33,960 nt of DNA from Peptoniphilus lacrimalis DSM 7455 (GCF_000378725.1 NZ_KB900378.1:1-33960); one strand, 5' to 3'. Counted from the first letter of the stretch, positions 7,839 to 14,739 are shown. The notes: a model not told the origin generated them from the sequence alone. Numbers and translations: made by a program.

Positions 7839-8229
7839 AAAAATATCTATTATGAATCATTCTTGCATAAGACTCGTTTGAACTTCCTAATTGTCTAGAT
7901 ATATATACCCAACTCTTACCCTCAACATATCTGAGTTGAAAAACAAGTCTAGTCCTTGAGTCTTCAATGTTATTAATAAAATTTTCAATATCAACCTTTA
8001 ACTTTTTACACTTCTCAATTCTATAAAATAACTTTTCTCTTAATTTTTTTATGTAAAGAGAATCCTCAACCCCTTGAATTTTTAATTCATACTGAGTATA
8101 AGGAAACTCTCTTTGCGAAGATTGAACTTTATCAGTAACAATTTTACCTTCATAATTTTTTATTTTATTTTCAAGTTCTTTGATTTCAATAAGTAAATAT
8201 CTATACTGTAAAAGTTCTTTTTTTGTCAT
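7837..8229 (-). CDS. sigma-like late transcription regulator (ArpU/DUF1492 type)
   Basis: This 130-residue protein has an N-terminal helical part and a C-terminal sigma-70 region-4-like helix-turn-helix (SRTRLVFQLRYVEGKSW, then VYISRQLGSSNESYARMI). It resembles ArpU/RinA-type activators that sit just before the terminase genes and switch on late transcription in Firmicutes phages. The chosen ATG at 8229 has AGGAGAT seven bases upstream and overlaps the stop of the upstream small gene (TAATG); a longer frame to 8265 lacks a ribosome site. A strong terminator follows at once, so it ends the early operon. Confidence 0.8.
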   Translation of the reverse strand: MTKKELLQYRYLLIEIKELENKIKNYEGKIVTDKVQSSQREFPYTQYELKIQGVEDSLYIKKLREKLFYRIEKCKKLKVDIENFINNIEDSRTRLVFQLRYVEGKSWVYISRQLGSSNESYARMIHNRYF

Positions 8230-8357
8230 TAATATCTCCTGTAACAATAAATATAATCTTGCCAAATTTCTACATAATAGCCACGATTTTTATAATAATT
8301 TACAATTTTTATTTTATCCCTAATTGTTTTGTAGGGAATTAATAAACATGTCTGCAT
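8229..8357 (-). CDS. 42-residue phage protein, possibly a frameshifted gene
   Basis: The frame runs from ATG 8357 to a TAA that shares its last base with the start of the ArpU-like gene (TAATG), a coupling typical of real genes. The protein ends KIVNYYKNRGYYVEIWQDYI plus CYRRY, rich in tyrosine and tryptophan, which looks like genuine coding sequence. Just upstream a different frame (about 8320-8393) also looks coding (EYKRTYRGPLMNADMFINSL). The preceding gene ends GGTGGGAGAATGA, a junction used elsewhere in this operon. The two pieces may be one roughly 60-residue gene broken by a frameshift. Function unknown. Confidence 0.45.
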   Translation of the reverse strand: MQTCLLIPYKTIRDKIKIVNYYKNRGYYVEIWQDYIYCYRRY

Positions 8358-8389
8358 TCATCAAAGGCCCTCTATAAGTTCTTTTATAT

Positions 8390-8587
8390 TCATTCTCCCA
8401 CCTTCATAGATTTAATGTGACTACTTCTAAACCAGTGATTGTCACGCCCATTTTCTTCTTGTTTACAGTGGTAATACCCTTCTTCATAACAAGTTCCTTT
8501 TTCTAATATCCCTATATACTCATCTCCATCTTGGCATTTAACCTTTACTCTTTTTCCTAAAAACCTCTCAACTACTGATTTTCTCAT
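8390..8587 (-). CDS. small beta-rich phage protein, LSm-like
   Basis: This is a 65-residue protein. The pattern FLGKRVKVKCQDGDEYIGIL, followed by a C-terminal HIKSMKV strand, resembles the Sm/LSm-like or small beta-barrel proteins often seen in phage early operons; the match is by pattern only. Its ATG overlaps the methyltransferase stop (ATGA), and its ribosome site lies in the last codons of that gene. It may be an accessory to the methyltransferase or simply a neighbour. Confidence 0.6.
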   Translation of the reverse strand: MRKSVVERFLGKRVKVKCQDGDEYIGILEKGTCYEEGYYHCKQEENGRDNHWFRSSHIKSMKVGE

Positions 8588-9834
8588 TCTTCCACCTCTC
8601 GTTCCATTTCTTTTAATTCTCGACCTATTGCTTGTATTACATTAACTGTTACTGCGTTTCCAGCTTGTTTATATAATTGAGTATCTGAAGTTCCTGCTTC
8701 TTTTGCTTTTTCAAAGGTCCAATCTGGAAATCCTTGAAGCCTCCAGCACTCTTTAGGTGTCAATCTTCTAATCCTATACTCCTTACCATTCCAATCTAGT
8801 GTTCCCATATTTCCACTAGCTGTTAGGGTATTAGAAACTCGATCTCCAACTCTTCCTCTTCTTGTTTTACTTTCGGGGTAGGCTAGGTTTGTTCCGTCAC
8901 CTGGTTTAGCTTCTTGATATCCTTTCTTTGTGCAATTCCTTATTTTGACTGTGTTGTCTTTTTCTCCAATTATCACTCCATGTCTATCTTGTGCTGTTAA
9001 TGTAAACATAGGCTCGCCATCTGTCTTATATCGTCTGCCATTTTGTCTTTTGTTTGCTCTATCTGGTGTTAATATAGGTATTGCATAAAGACCAGTCTTA
9101 GCGCCTTGACCGCCGCCATTAGCTGATAGGGTACAAGATAATCCTTTTGAGGAATAGACCCTATTCCCTTGTGTTGTTCCTCCAGCAATCCTTAGTATCT
9201 TCGACTCACTCTTAATATATGTTTCTCCTCCGCTCCCTCTATATCTTGTAGGTACTGTTGTTGCGTATTCATTCCCATAATCTTTTTCGCTTGCTCTTTT
9301 GAGAGGAAAAATTTCTCGTCCACTTCCTTCTCTAAGATATCCTGTAATATAGACCCTTTCTCGGTTTTGTGGAACTCCAAAGTCTTTAGAGTTAAGCAAT
9401 TGCCATTGCGTGTTATACCCAAGGGCATCCAGCGTATTGATGATGGTTTCAAATGTTTTTCCTTTGTCGTGCGATAATAAGCCTTTGACGTTTTCAAAGA
9501 GAAAAAACGGTGGTTTTGCTTGTTCAAGGATTTTGGCAAGATAGAAGAACATTGTTCCTCTAGTATCTTCAAATCCCTTTCTATGTCCTGCGATGCTGAA
9601 TGACTGACAAGGAAATCCTCCTGCAAGTAGTTCGAATTTTCCTCTAAGTTCTGTAAAATCTTCAATTTCTGTTATATCCTTTCCTTCATACTCATCTTCT
9701 TTTATATCGTAAATTGCCTTATAGCTTTTTAAAGCGTGGGTATCTCTTTCAATGTGTCCTATACAAGTGTGTCCAGAATTTTCTAATCCCATTCTGAAGC
9801 CACCTATTCCACTAAAAACATCTAAGAAATTCAT
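8584..9834 (-). CDS. DNA (cytosine-5) methyltransferase, orphan
   Basis: This 416-residue C5-methyltransferase contains all the main motifs: I DVFSGIGGFRMGLE (5-18), IV GGFPCQSFS with catalytic C76, VI ENVKGL (E114), VIII QNRERVYITG (156-165), IX RRLTPKECWRLQGFP (356-370) and X QAGNAVTVNV (390-399). Residues about 190-345 form the target-recognition region, with three similar LSCTLSA, MFTLTAQ and VSNTLTA segments. No restriction endonuclease gene is adjacent, so it probably protects phage DNA from host restriction. It is coupled to neighbours on both sides by ATGA overlaps. The recognised sequence cannot be read from the protein. Confidence 0.95.
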   Translation of the reverse strand: MNFLDVFSGIGGFRMGLENSGHTCIGHIERDTHALKSYKAIYDIKEDEYEGKDITEIEDFTELRGKFELLAGGFPCQSFSIAGHRKGFEDTRGTMFFYLAKILEQAKPPFFLFENVKGLLSHDKGKTFETIINTLDALGYNTQWQLLNSKDFGVPQNRERVYITGYLREGSGREIFPLKRASEKDYGNEYATTVPTRYRGSGGETYIKSESKILRIAGGTTQGNRVYSSKGLSCTLSANGGGQGAKTGLYAIPILTPDRANKRQNGRRYKTDGEPMFTLTAQDRHGVIIGEKDNTVKIRNCTKKGYQEAKPGDGTNLAYPESKTRRGRVGDRVSNTLTASGNMGTLDWNGKEYRIRRLTPKECWRLQGFPDWTFEKAKEAGTSDTQLYKQAGNAVTVNVIQAIGRELKEMEREVEE

Positions 9835-10190
9835 TCTTCCACCTCAAAAATCATTGGTATTTGCACAAAATACTTTGCACTATCATTTGGGAAGTTTGTA
9901 TCAAGTAAGCCACCCACATAAAAAGGTGGTTCAACAATTTTCCCATCTCTGAACCACAGGCAAGCTCCCATGTCTTCGTGCCACTCTTCTTGCTTTCTCA
10001 AAGTTAAAGCGTCTTCCAATTTTCCGAGCCTATTAATCGCTATCCAGTGTGCAAAAAACACATCATAATCACGATACAATCCAATCAAATCTTGTCCTTT
10101 AAGTGTCTCAAGCGTAAAATCTCCACCTACTGATTGACTTGTCATCTTTTTATTTTCCCACTCTGTAGGGTCTTTCCTAAATTTTCTCAT
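9831..10190 (-). CDS. phage protein of unknown function
   Basis: This is a 119-residue protein rich in aromatic residues (YRDYDVFFAHWIAINRLGK, GACLWFRDG). No family is recognised with confidence. It ends FEVEE, and the DNA for that end (GAGGTGGAAGAATGA) is both its stop and the ribosome site and start of the methyltransferase gene. Its own start overlaps the upstream gene in the same way, so this set of genes is tightly coupled. Confidence 0.6.
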   Translation of the reverse strand: MRKFRKDPTEWENKKMTSQSVGGDFTLETLKGQDLIGLYRDYDVFFAHWIAINRLGKLEDALTLRKQEEWHEDMGACLWFRDGKIVEPPFYVGGLLDTNFPNDSAKYFVQIPMIFEVEE

Positions 10191-10636
10191 TCTTCCACCT
10201 CAATAATTTCAACTGCAAAATCTCTATATTCTTCCGGTATGTGGATTAAGTCTTTTTCCTTCCATGTTTGTCTTAATTCCGTATTTCTTACATGAGGAAA
10301 AAAGTTCCCTTGGTGTGTTAGGAATAGTTGCTCTCCATTGCTTGTTTTTAGGTGAGGTAGGGGGATATTGTATATCTTACTATCTTCTCTTTCAGGTATT
10401 GGTGTACTTGCAAATTTATATATAACATCTAATAAATCTTGCCTTAGTCTTTCTTCCAGTTCTAAAAAATCAAGATATTTTGTGTCGATAAAACATCTCT
10501 CTGATTTATTAATAGCAGCTAGAATTTTAGTGTCACTTTCAATATAGAAATCAAAATCATCTTCTACAACTTTAAAATCTTTGTCATTATAAAAACCTAT
10601 ACTGTCTATTGCTTTTTTAAATTCTGAAATTTTCAT
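10187..10636 (-). CDS. phage protein of unknown function
   Basis: This is a 149-residue acidic protein. The ATG at 10636 is chosen because GGAGGTGGAAGA immediately precedes it; a longer frame to 10684 has no ribosome site. Features are an N-terminal MKISEFKKAIDSIGFY, the central YLDFLELEERLRQDLLDVIYKFASTPI and a C-terminal ending IIEVEE. Similar proteins are found in early operons of Firmicutes prophages with unknown role. The end overlaps the next gene by ATGA. Confidence 0.6.
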   Translation of the reverse strand: MKISEFKKAIDSIGFYNDKDFKVVEDDFDFYIESDTKILAAINKSERCFIDTKYLDFLELEERLRQDLLDVIYKFASTPIPEREDSKIYNIPLPHLKTSNGEQLFLTHQGNFFPHVRNTELRQTWKEKDLIHIPEEYRDFAVEIIEVEE

Positions 10637-10700
10637 TCTTCCACCTCCATTTTTATTCGTAAAAACCCTAACAAAACTTAACATTTTAATTTTTCAAGCC

Positions 10701-10767
10701 TTCTTCGTTTTTCTTCGTTTTTCTTCGTTTTTCTTCGTTTTTCTTCGTTTTTCTTCGTTTTTCTTAG
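10701..10767. repeat. 10-bp tandem repeat, phased A-tracts
   Basis: Six exact head-to-tail copies of TTCTTCGTTT (10701-10760) are followed by a decayed copy. On the minus strand this places A5 tracts exactly 10 bp apart, so the DNA should be strongly curved. It fills the 158-bp gap between two leftward genes, followed by two related AAAAACACCGAT/AAAAACCGAT repeats (10774-10795). Possible roles are a replication-origin or regulator site; it is not coding. Confidence 0.9.
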
Positions 10768-10794
10768 TTCTATAAAAACACCGATAAAAACCGA

Positions 10795-11019
10795 TTATTT
10801 ACATTCCAAACTAAAACCATGAAGTTTAAGCCAAACAGCAGAATTTTCCCAACCATCTAATTTTCTTGCAACAATAAGTTTGTGCATAGAAGCTTTAACT
10901 ATTTTCATAGGCGGTATATAAACATCAGGATTATATTTCTTAGCAAATTTAATTAACTTAATTGGATTTCTAGTTATAATTGTGCTCTCTAATTCTTTTA
11001 TATATTTTTCTTTATTCAT
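10795..11019 (-). CDS. small phage protein of unknown function
   Basis: This is a 74-residue basic protein (MNKEKYIKELESTIITRNPI, then KIVKASMHKLIVARKLDGWE). No recognised family. Its start overlaps the upstream gene by 8 bp. It is the last gene before the curved-DNA repeat tract, so it may end a translational block of the replication genes. Confidence 0.55.
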   Translation of the reverse strand: MNKEKYIKELESTIITRNPIKLIKFAKKYNPDVYIPPMKIVKASMHKLIVARKLDGWENSAVWLKLHGFSLECK

Positions 11020-11263
11020 TTACGCTACCTATCTCATTTAACCTATTTAAAATCATTTTTCCATCCAGTCCGGTAATAAAATAAAAATATTCAGACAAGA
11101 AGAATGAAATTACCTCATCAAGACTAACAAAACTACATTGACGAGAGAAAGAAATTTTTTTACCAGCAATCAATCTATTGTAATCTTCAATTGCTTGGTT
11201 TACCACCATTCGTATGAGGTCTAAGTAGGGATCTTTACTTCGTAATTCTTTTTCATTGACCAT
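11012..11263 (-). CDS. small phage protein of unknown function
   Basis: This is an 83-residue protein with the pattern DPYLDLIRMVVNQAIEDYNR, then SLDEVISFFLSEYFYFITGLDGKMILNRL. It resembles a family of small proteins found beside RusA in Firmicutes phage replication regions. Function unknown. It overlaps the resolvase gene by 11 bp and the next small gene by 8 bp. Confidence 0.6.
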   Translation of the reverse strand: MVNEKELRSKDPYLDLIRMVVNQAIEDYNRLIAGKKISFSRQCSFVSLDEVISFFLSEYFYFITGLDGKMILNRLNEIGSVNE

Positions 11264-11636
11264 TTTTACTCACCACCTCTTCTAAAAAAATTTCCACTCT
11301 TGGATTTACCTTGTCATATAGCACCCTAGAACCATCATGAGAAACAATAATCTTAGAATTATCATCAGCTATCACATGACCAGCGACAAGAATATCACAA
11401 GTAGCTTCCAGGAGATTAACAAGATCAACCCTGTGCCTTGTAGGCATGTAATAAAGGCATTTCAAGTTATATTTACCATCAAGTTTTAATTTATACTTGC
11501 CAGTAATCTGCAATAAACACTCTTTCTCGTACTTTTCATAAGCCTTTGAAGGCAGGAGTTTATGATAATTTCCGCACTTAACAATCCTGGAAGAATTTTT
11601 CTTAGTAATAGGTCTGCCATATAAAATTAAATGCAC
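11253..11636 (-). CDS. rusA: RusA-type Holliday junction resolvase
   Basis: This 127-residue endonuclease family protein would resolve recombination or replication junctions before packaging. The N-terminal GRPITKKNSSRIV and the core RHRVDLVNLLEATCDILVAG, then VIADDNSKIIVSHDGSRVLY, are typical. In E. coli RusA the catalytic aspartates are D70, D72 and D91 with K76. Here D71 and D91/D92 align, but the second position is V73 and the lysine is E77. This DLxNLLE form appears, from memory, in other Firmicutes phage members, so the active site may be arranged differently rather than lost. The gene overlaps both neighbours. Confidence 0.83.
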   Translation of the reverse strand: MHLILYGRPITKKNSSRIVKCGNYHKLLPSKAYEKYEKECLLQITGKYKLKLDGKYNLKCLYYMPTRHRVDLVNLLEATCDILVAGHVIADDNSKIIVSHDGSRVLYDKVNPRVEIFLEEVVSKNGQ

Positions 11637-11860
11637 TCCTCTACCTCCCCGATATCTTTAAGACTTGTAACAATTACAGAATTAGCCTTTGAATCCTCAA
11701 GCTCAACAAAATATTTGTATTTTCCCTCTTCAGCTCTCAAAATAACAGCACTTAAAAGCATAGGTTCATAATTTTCCTCACTCAAATTATTTAAACTAAC
11801 GCCTGTAAATTTCACAAAGCCAGAATTTTTTAAAATAATTTGAGCCCTTTTAATATCCAT
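11627..11860 (-). CDS. small phage protein of unknown function
   Basis: This is a 77-residue protein predicted to be mostly beta (SAVILRAEEGKYKYFVELED, NSVIVTSL). No family is recognised. GAGGTGATTT precedes its ATG, it begins 3 bp after the replication gene ends, and it overlaps the resolvase start by 10 bp, so it is part of the replication operon. Confidence 0.6.
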   Translation of the reverse strand: MDIKRAQIILKNSGFVKFTGVSLNNLSEENYEPMLLSAVILRAEEGKYKYFVELEDSKANSVIVTSLKDIGEVEECI

Positions 11861-11863
11861 AAA

Positions 11864-12703
11864 TCACCTCAAATCATACTTCTCATAAGCTTCTTCTCTT
11901 TTTTTGCGTGCTACATCCTCAAGTTCATCAGAAGTGTAAGAGTCAGTAATTCCCTGGAAATTGTGAAAAGAATTTTTATTTTTAGTTTTATAAGTCTTGT
12001 AATCTCCCCTTGAAATTTTTAAAAGAAAATCATCACTAGCCTTGTTTAAATCTATATTTTCTCTAATCCATGTACTTTCTTTAATTTTTTCAAGAAATAA
12101 ATTTAAATCATACTTCTCTTTGATTTTAGAGAGAGCCTGAAGAGTTATTTTGTGTTTTAAGGCATTATTAAATAAAGCTAAGTTATTATATAACTCTCTC
12201 TCTTTACTTTTCTTTTCTTTTCTTTCCTTTTCTTTCCTTTGTGTACTTTTGCTTACAATAACCCCAGTTTCTGCAACATTAACCCCAGTTTCTGCAACAT
12301 TAACCCCAGTTTCTGCAACATTAATTAACAATAACTCACTAATAACATGTATATTTTTTCTTCTTTTTGTAATTTCAAAAAATCTTTTTTGAATACCTTT
12401 TGAGGTTAACACTTTATATTTTTCAAATAATTCACAATCAAATAATCCAACCTGCAAACATTTCTTGACTGTTTCATCGACATACACTTCTTTAACACCA
12501 ATCTCATCAGCAATTAAAAAACATATATCTTCATTCCACCTCATGAAATACCCTTCATCTTTATAGATATTTCCAAGCAGAAAAACAATAATTGCCACAC
12601 TACTAGGCCCGCAAGCTTTAATTACTCGTTTTATTTTTAAATCATTTAAAAAATCTACATTTAATGGATAATAATCTATTCCTTTTATAATTGGTCTTGC
12701 CAT
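11864..12703 (-). CDS. phage replication initiation protein, Lin1244/Lin1753 (DUF4373) type
   Basis: This is a 279-residue protein. The N-terminus MARPIIKGIDYYPLNVDFLN followed by IYKDEGYFMRWNEDICFLIA is the winged-helix DUF4373/Lin1244 domain of phage replication proteins, related to DnaD-like initiators. Residues about 128-150 hold three exact copies of NVAETGV, then a highly charged linker of KERKEK/KSKERE type, then a helical C-terminal part (about 170-279) that usually recruits the helicase loader. The triplet is encoded by a 21-bp tandem repeat and can be expected to vary in copy number. A 10-bp hairpin lies just upstream of the gene. Confidence 0.8.
   Translation of the reverse strand: MARPIIKGIDYYPLNVDFLNDLKIKRVIKACGPSSVAIIVFLLGNIYKDEGYFMRWNEDICFLIADEIGVKEVYVDETVKKCLQVGLFDCELFEKYKVLTSKGIQKRFFEITKRRKNIHVISELLLINVAETGVNVAETGVNVAETGVIVSKSTQRKEKERKEKKSKERELYNNLALFNNALKHKITLQALSKIKEKYDLNLFLEKIKESTWIRENIDLNKASDDFLLKISRGDYKTYKTKNKNSFHNFQGITDSYTSDELEDVARKKREEAYEKYDLR
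12260..12322. repeat. three exact 21-bp tandem repeats in the replication gene
   Basis: Three head-to-tail identical units at 12260-12280, 12281-12301 and 12302-12322 each encode NVAETGV. Being a multiple of three, copy changes keep the frame. Confidence 0.95.
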
Positions 12704-12719
12704 AACATTCTCTTTTCAA

Positions 12720-12749
12720 GCCTTAGAACCCTTTTACAAGTTCTAAGGC
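12720..12749 (-). promoter_or_regulatory. 10-bp stem hairpin in the leader of the replication gene
   Basis: GCCTTAGAAC (12720-12729) and GTTCTAAGGC (12740-12749) pair perfectly around a 10-nt loop. No T-run follows leftward, so it is not an ordinary terminator. It lies between the recombination and replication genes and may be an RNA-processing or control element. Confidence 0.5.
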
Positions 12750-12770
12750 CCAAATCATTATTTCAATTAA

Positions 12771-13640
12771 TTAAAATGGAAGATCATCTTCATCGGGAAA
12801 CGGTCTATCTTCATCTATAAATTTATTGGCCTCAGAATTAGCATTATTATTTACAGGGCTTACAGGATGTTCATTTGTATTTCCTTCATTTGCTTCGTTT
12901 AAAAGTTTATTTGCCCCTTCTTTTAATATTGGATCCTTGGCATTATCAGCAAGCCATTTAATATATGATTTATCCTTAGCAAATATTTCTCCAAGTAATT
13001 GTCCCTTATATTTGCCAAAACTAACCTTAAATCTACCTGCATCATCAGAAGACATATTTTCTAATTGCTCTTTTTGGTTAAAGTTTTTAATGTCTTCCAT
13101 ATCTTGAGTAAATACTTCAGATAGCGAAGCAACAGTTAAACTAGCATCTACTTGAGCCCTTTTCTTTGCCATTTTTAAAATAGTATTAACTTGACTATAA
13201 ATTTCATCATTTTCTACTCTCACTCTTCCATATTGATTAGATTTTAAAGAATTAGGATCTATTCCTACTGGAACATCTTCAGGCTTTACCCATCTATATC
13301 TATATTTATCTTCCTTACTATTGCAATTACCAAGACCCTCAGTAATTTTTATTCCGTTTTTAGATAAAACACATCTTACAGTATAGGCAAAAACACCCTT
13401 GCTCCAATCTTCAACCCTATCAATAATTTCATATTCACTGGTAAGACCAAACATCATTAAAATTTTTTCTGCACCAGGTTTCAAAAGCGTAGGCTTCCCT
13501 GTTCCTGGTATTGTGTCATAATCTTGCCCACCTCTTAAAGCTCCCTTTATAGCCGTTTGTATTCTTGCAACTTTACTAAGAGTTGTGGAAACATCTTCGA
13601 TTTCTACAGTATCAACAAGTTTCATTAATTCATTTTCCAT
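12771..13640 (-). CDS. phage recombination protein with DUF3820-like domain and SSB-like acidic tail
   Basis: This 289-residue protein has three parts. Residues 1-195 contain GALRGGQDYDTIPGTGKPTL, LKPGAEKILMMFGL and ILKMAKKRAQVDASLTVASL, a conserved phage domain seen in recombination modules (putative single-strand annealing or binding protein; exact class not certain). Residues about 205-250, FKVSFGKYKGQLLGEIFAKD then YIKWLADN, match the DUF3820/ExoX-C-like pattern. The last ten residues, FPDEDDLPF in outline, copy the acidic tip by which SSB proteins recruit partners. No separate SSB gene is seen in this prophage segment, so this protein may take over that docking role. AAGGAG lies seven bases before the ATG. 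Confidence 0.7.
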   Translation of the reverse strand: MENELMKLVDTVEIEDVSTTLSKVARIQTAIKGALRGGQDYDTIPGTGKPTLLKPGAEKILMMFGLTSEYEIIDRVEDWSKGVFAYTVRCVLSKNGIKITEGLGNCNSKEDKYRYRWVKPEDVPVGIDPNSLKSNQYGRVRVENDEIYSQVNTILKMAKKRAQVDASLTVASLSEVFTQDMEDIKNFNQKEQLENMSSDDAGRFKVSFGKYKGQLLGEIFAKDKSYIKWLADNAKDPILKEGANKLLNEANEGNTNEHPVSPVNNNANSEANKFIDEDRPFPDEDDLPF

Positions 13641-13651
13641 AATTTATCTCC

Positions 13652-14197
13652 TTAATATTTAACATTAAAATTCCTAAATTCAGAACTTACAATACCCTCA
13701 ACAATTTCGCCATTTTCATCAACAGCAAGACCATTTGAACCAGTTAATTTTTTCTTAAAATCAGTCTTTTTAATAGACTTCTTAACCTCAATAAAATCAT
13801 AAAGTTCATTATCCTCAAGAAACTCTAAAACCTTATTCTCATCAACCCATTCAAACTTAGTTTGTAATTTTCCATAAGAAGCAGAACCAACGGCAGTTTT
13901 TAATTTAAACTTAGGATCTTCTTCCATTCTCTTATTAACATAAGCCTCTAAAAGACCTTTAAAATATGCCTCATCATCATCTAGCTTTTTAATTTCTTTC
14001 TCGAGATACTCTTTATATTCATCAATTATATTTTTGACATAGGCAGTTTGCTCTTCCTTAATCTTTTTAATCTGTCCCAACTTTCTAAAACACCAGTCGC
14101 AAGCAGATAAAGAATCAACAACAAACTTTTCTCTTACCTCTTCCTTTTCTTCTTCTGTCTTATCAAAATCCTCTTCAATAGTTAATAAATTCTCCAT
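13652..14197 (-). CDS. Gam/Gp157-like host-nuclease inhibitor or recombination accessory protein
   Basis: This is a 181-residue protein with a long coiled coil (about 35-95, QIKKIKEEQTAYVKNIIDEY and following) and a C-terminal part with KLKTAVGSASYGKLQTKFEW, then FIEVKKSIKKTDFKKKL. This layout is shared by Mu Gam-like and siphovirus Gp157-like proteins, which bind DNA ends and block host exonucleases. It is directly upstream of the annealing-type protein, the usual pairing. The ATG at 14197 overlaps the upstream stop (TGATG). Confidence 0.7.
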   Translation of the reverse strand: MENLLTIEEDFDKTEEEKEEVREKFVVDSLSACDWCFRKLGQIKKIKEEQTAYVKNIIDEYKEYLEKEIKKLDDDEAYFKGLLEAYVNKRMEEDPKFKLKTAVGSASYGKLQTKFEWVDENKVLEFLEDNELYDFIEVKKSIKKTDFKKKLTGSNGLAVDENGEIVEGIVSSEFRNFNVKY

Positions 14198-14457
14198 CAA
14201 TAAACCCTCCTTCTATCTCCATTTTCAATTTTATCTATTACACTTTGTAAATATTCGTTAGCCTCTTCATAGGGATAAGCATCAAATCTTTTTTTTCTGT
14301 GATTCTTCATCATCAAATTCTTATAATAAGTTTCTGAAAGAATAGGTCTAATCTCTTCTCTAGCATCACAAGAATTTAATTTATAAGAAATCTTGAAAAA
14401 GAAATCCTTAGATTCTTTTGTAACCATAATATATGAAACCAATCCTACATAATTCAT
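14197..14457 (-). CDS. phage protein of unknown function
   Basis: This is an 86-residue basic protein (N-terminus MNYVGLVSYIMVTKESKDFF, C-terminus KIENGDRRRVY). No recognised domain. It is placed tightly between two coupled genes: its start directly abuts the upstream stop at 14457, and its own stop overlaps the Gam-like start. The coupling supports a real gene. Confidence 0.55.
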   Translation of the reverse strand: MNYVGLVSYIMVTKESKDFFFKISYKLNSCDAREEIRPILSETYYKNLMMKNHRKKRFDAYPYEEANEYLQSVIDKIENGDRRRVY

Positions 14458-14654
14458 TAAAAATCACCATCCATAACATATTCACTCGCAATCATCTCAG
14501 CCCTATTAATAGCAGAACTTAATCTTTCAATCTTCTTTAAAATATCTTCCTTGTTTTTTATAAGCTCCTCATTATTTTCATCTCCTGCTAATAAATATTC
14601 AGCATAAGCCAATTCGTCAACAGTATTTTTAAATTCTCTTTCAATATTTGTCAT
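14457..14654 (-). CDS. small coiled-coil phage protein
   Basis: This is a 65-residue, mainly helical and charged protein (TVDELAYAEYLLAGDENNEE, then KIERLSSAINRAEMI). The ATG at 14654 has GGAG eight bases upstream. The leader can fold so that CCTTTAT pairs with ATAAAGG (14665-14671 with 14682-14688), covering the ribosome site, and a rightward promoter lies on the other strand of the same bases. Its role is unknown. Confidence 0.55.
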   Translation of the reverse strand: MTNIEREFKNTVDELAYAEYLLAGDENNEELIKNKEDILKKIERLSSAINRAEMIASEYVMDGDF

Positions 14655-14655
14655 T

Positions 14656-14683
14656 TTCAAAACTCCTTTATTTGTGATATAAT
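14656..14683 (+). promoter_or_regulatory. rightward extended -10 promoter inside the leftward early operon
   Basis: TGATATAAT (TG at 14675-14676, TATAAT at 14678-14683) is a perfect extended -10. A weak TTTTCA lies near 14655-14660. It faces against the early operon and would start an RNA near 14690. No rightward gene follows; a hairpin plus T-run does. Confidence 0.55.
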
Positions 14684-14689
14684 AAAGGC

Positions 14690-14739
14690 AAGATAATAAT
14701 TCTTAAGTCCTTGAGTTTTAGTCGACCTGGGACTTTTTT
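14690..14739 (+). ncRNA. candidate 50-nt phage RNA with parts similar to the AbiF RNA
   Basis: After the extended -10, about 50 nt end in a terminator-like structure: AAGTCC (14705-14710) pairs with GGACTT (14730-14735), followed by four more T. An alternative 5-bp stem (14702-14706 with 14711-14715) leaves a GTCC loop that could pair with GGAC downstream as a pseudoknot. The blocks TCGACC and GGACTT, 3-4 nt apart, also occur in the RNA before the abiF gene at 19666-19727, in the same order. The RNA is predicted only; no coding frame is present. Confidence 0.45.

Noticed and set aside
9192-9665. A 157-codon leftward frame within the methyltransferase gene
   Set aside because: It lies in another frame of a gene with all C5-methyltransferase motifs and has low-complexity, unpatterned sequence.
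12150-12392. A rightward frame opposite the replication gene
   Set aside because: It is the complement of the charged linker and 21-bp repeats, with Phe/Ser/Leu runs and no promoter or ribosome site.
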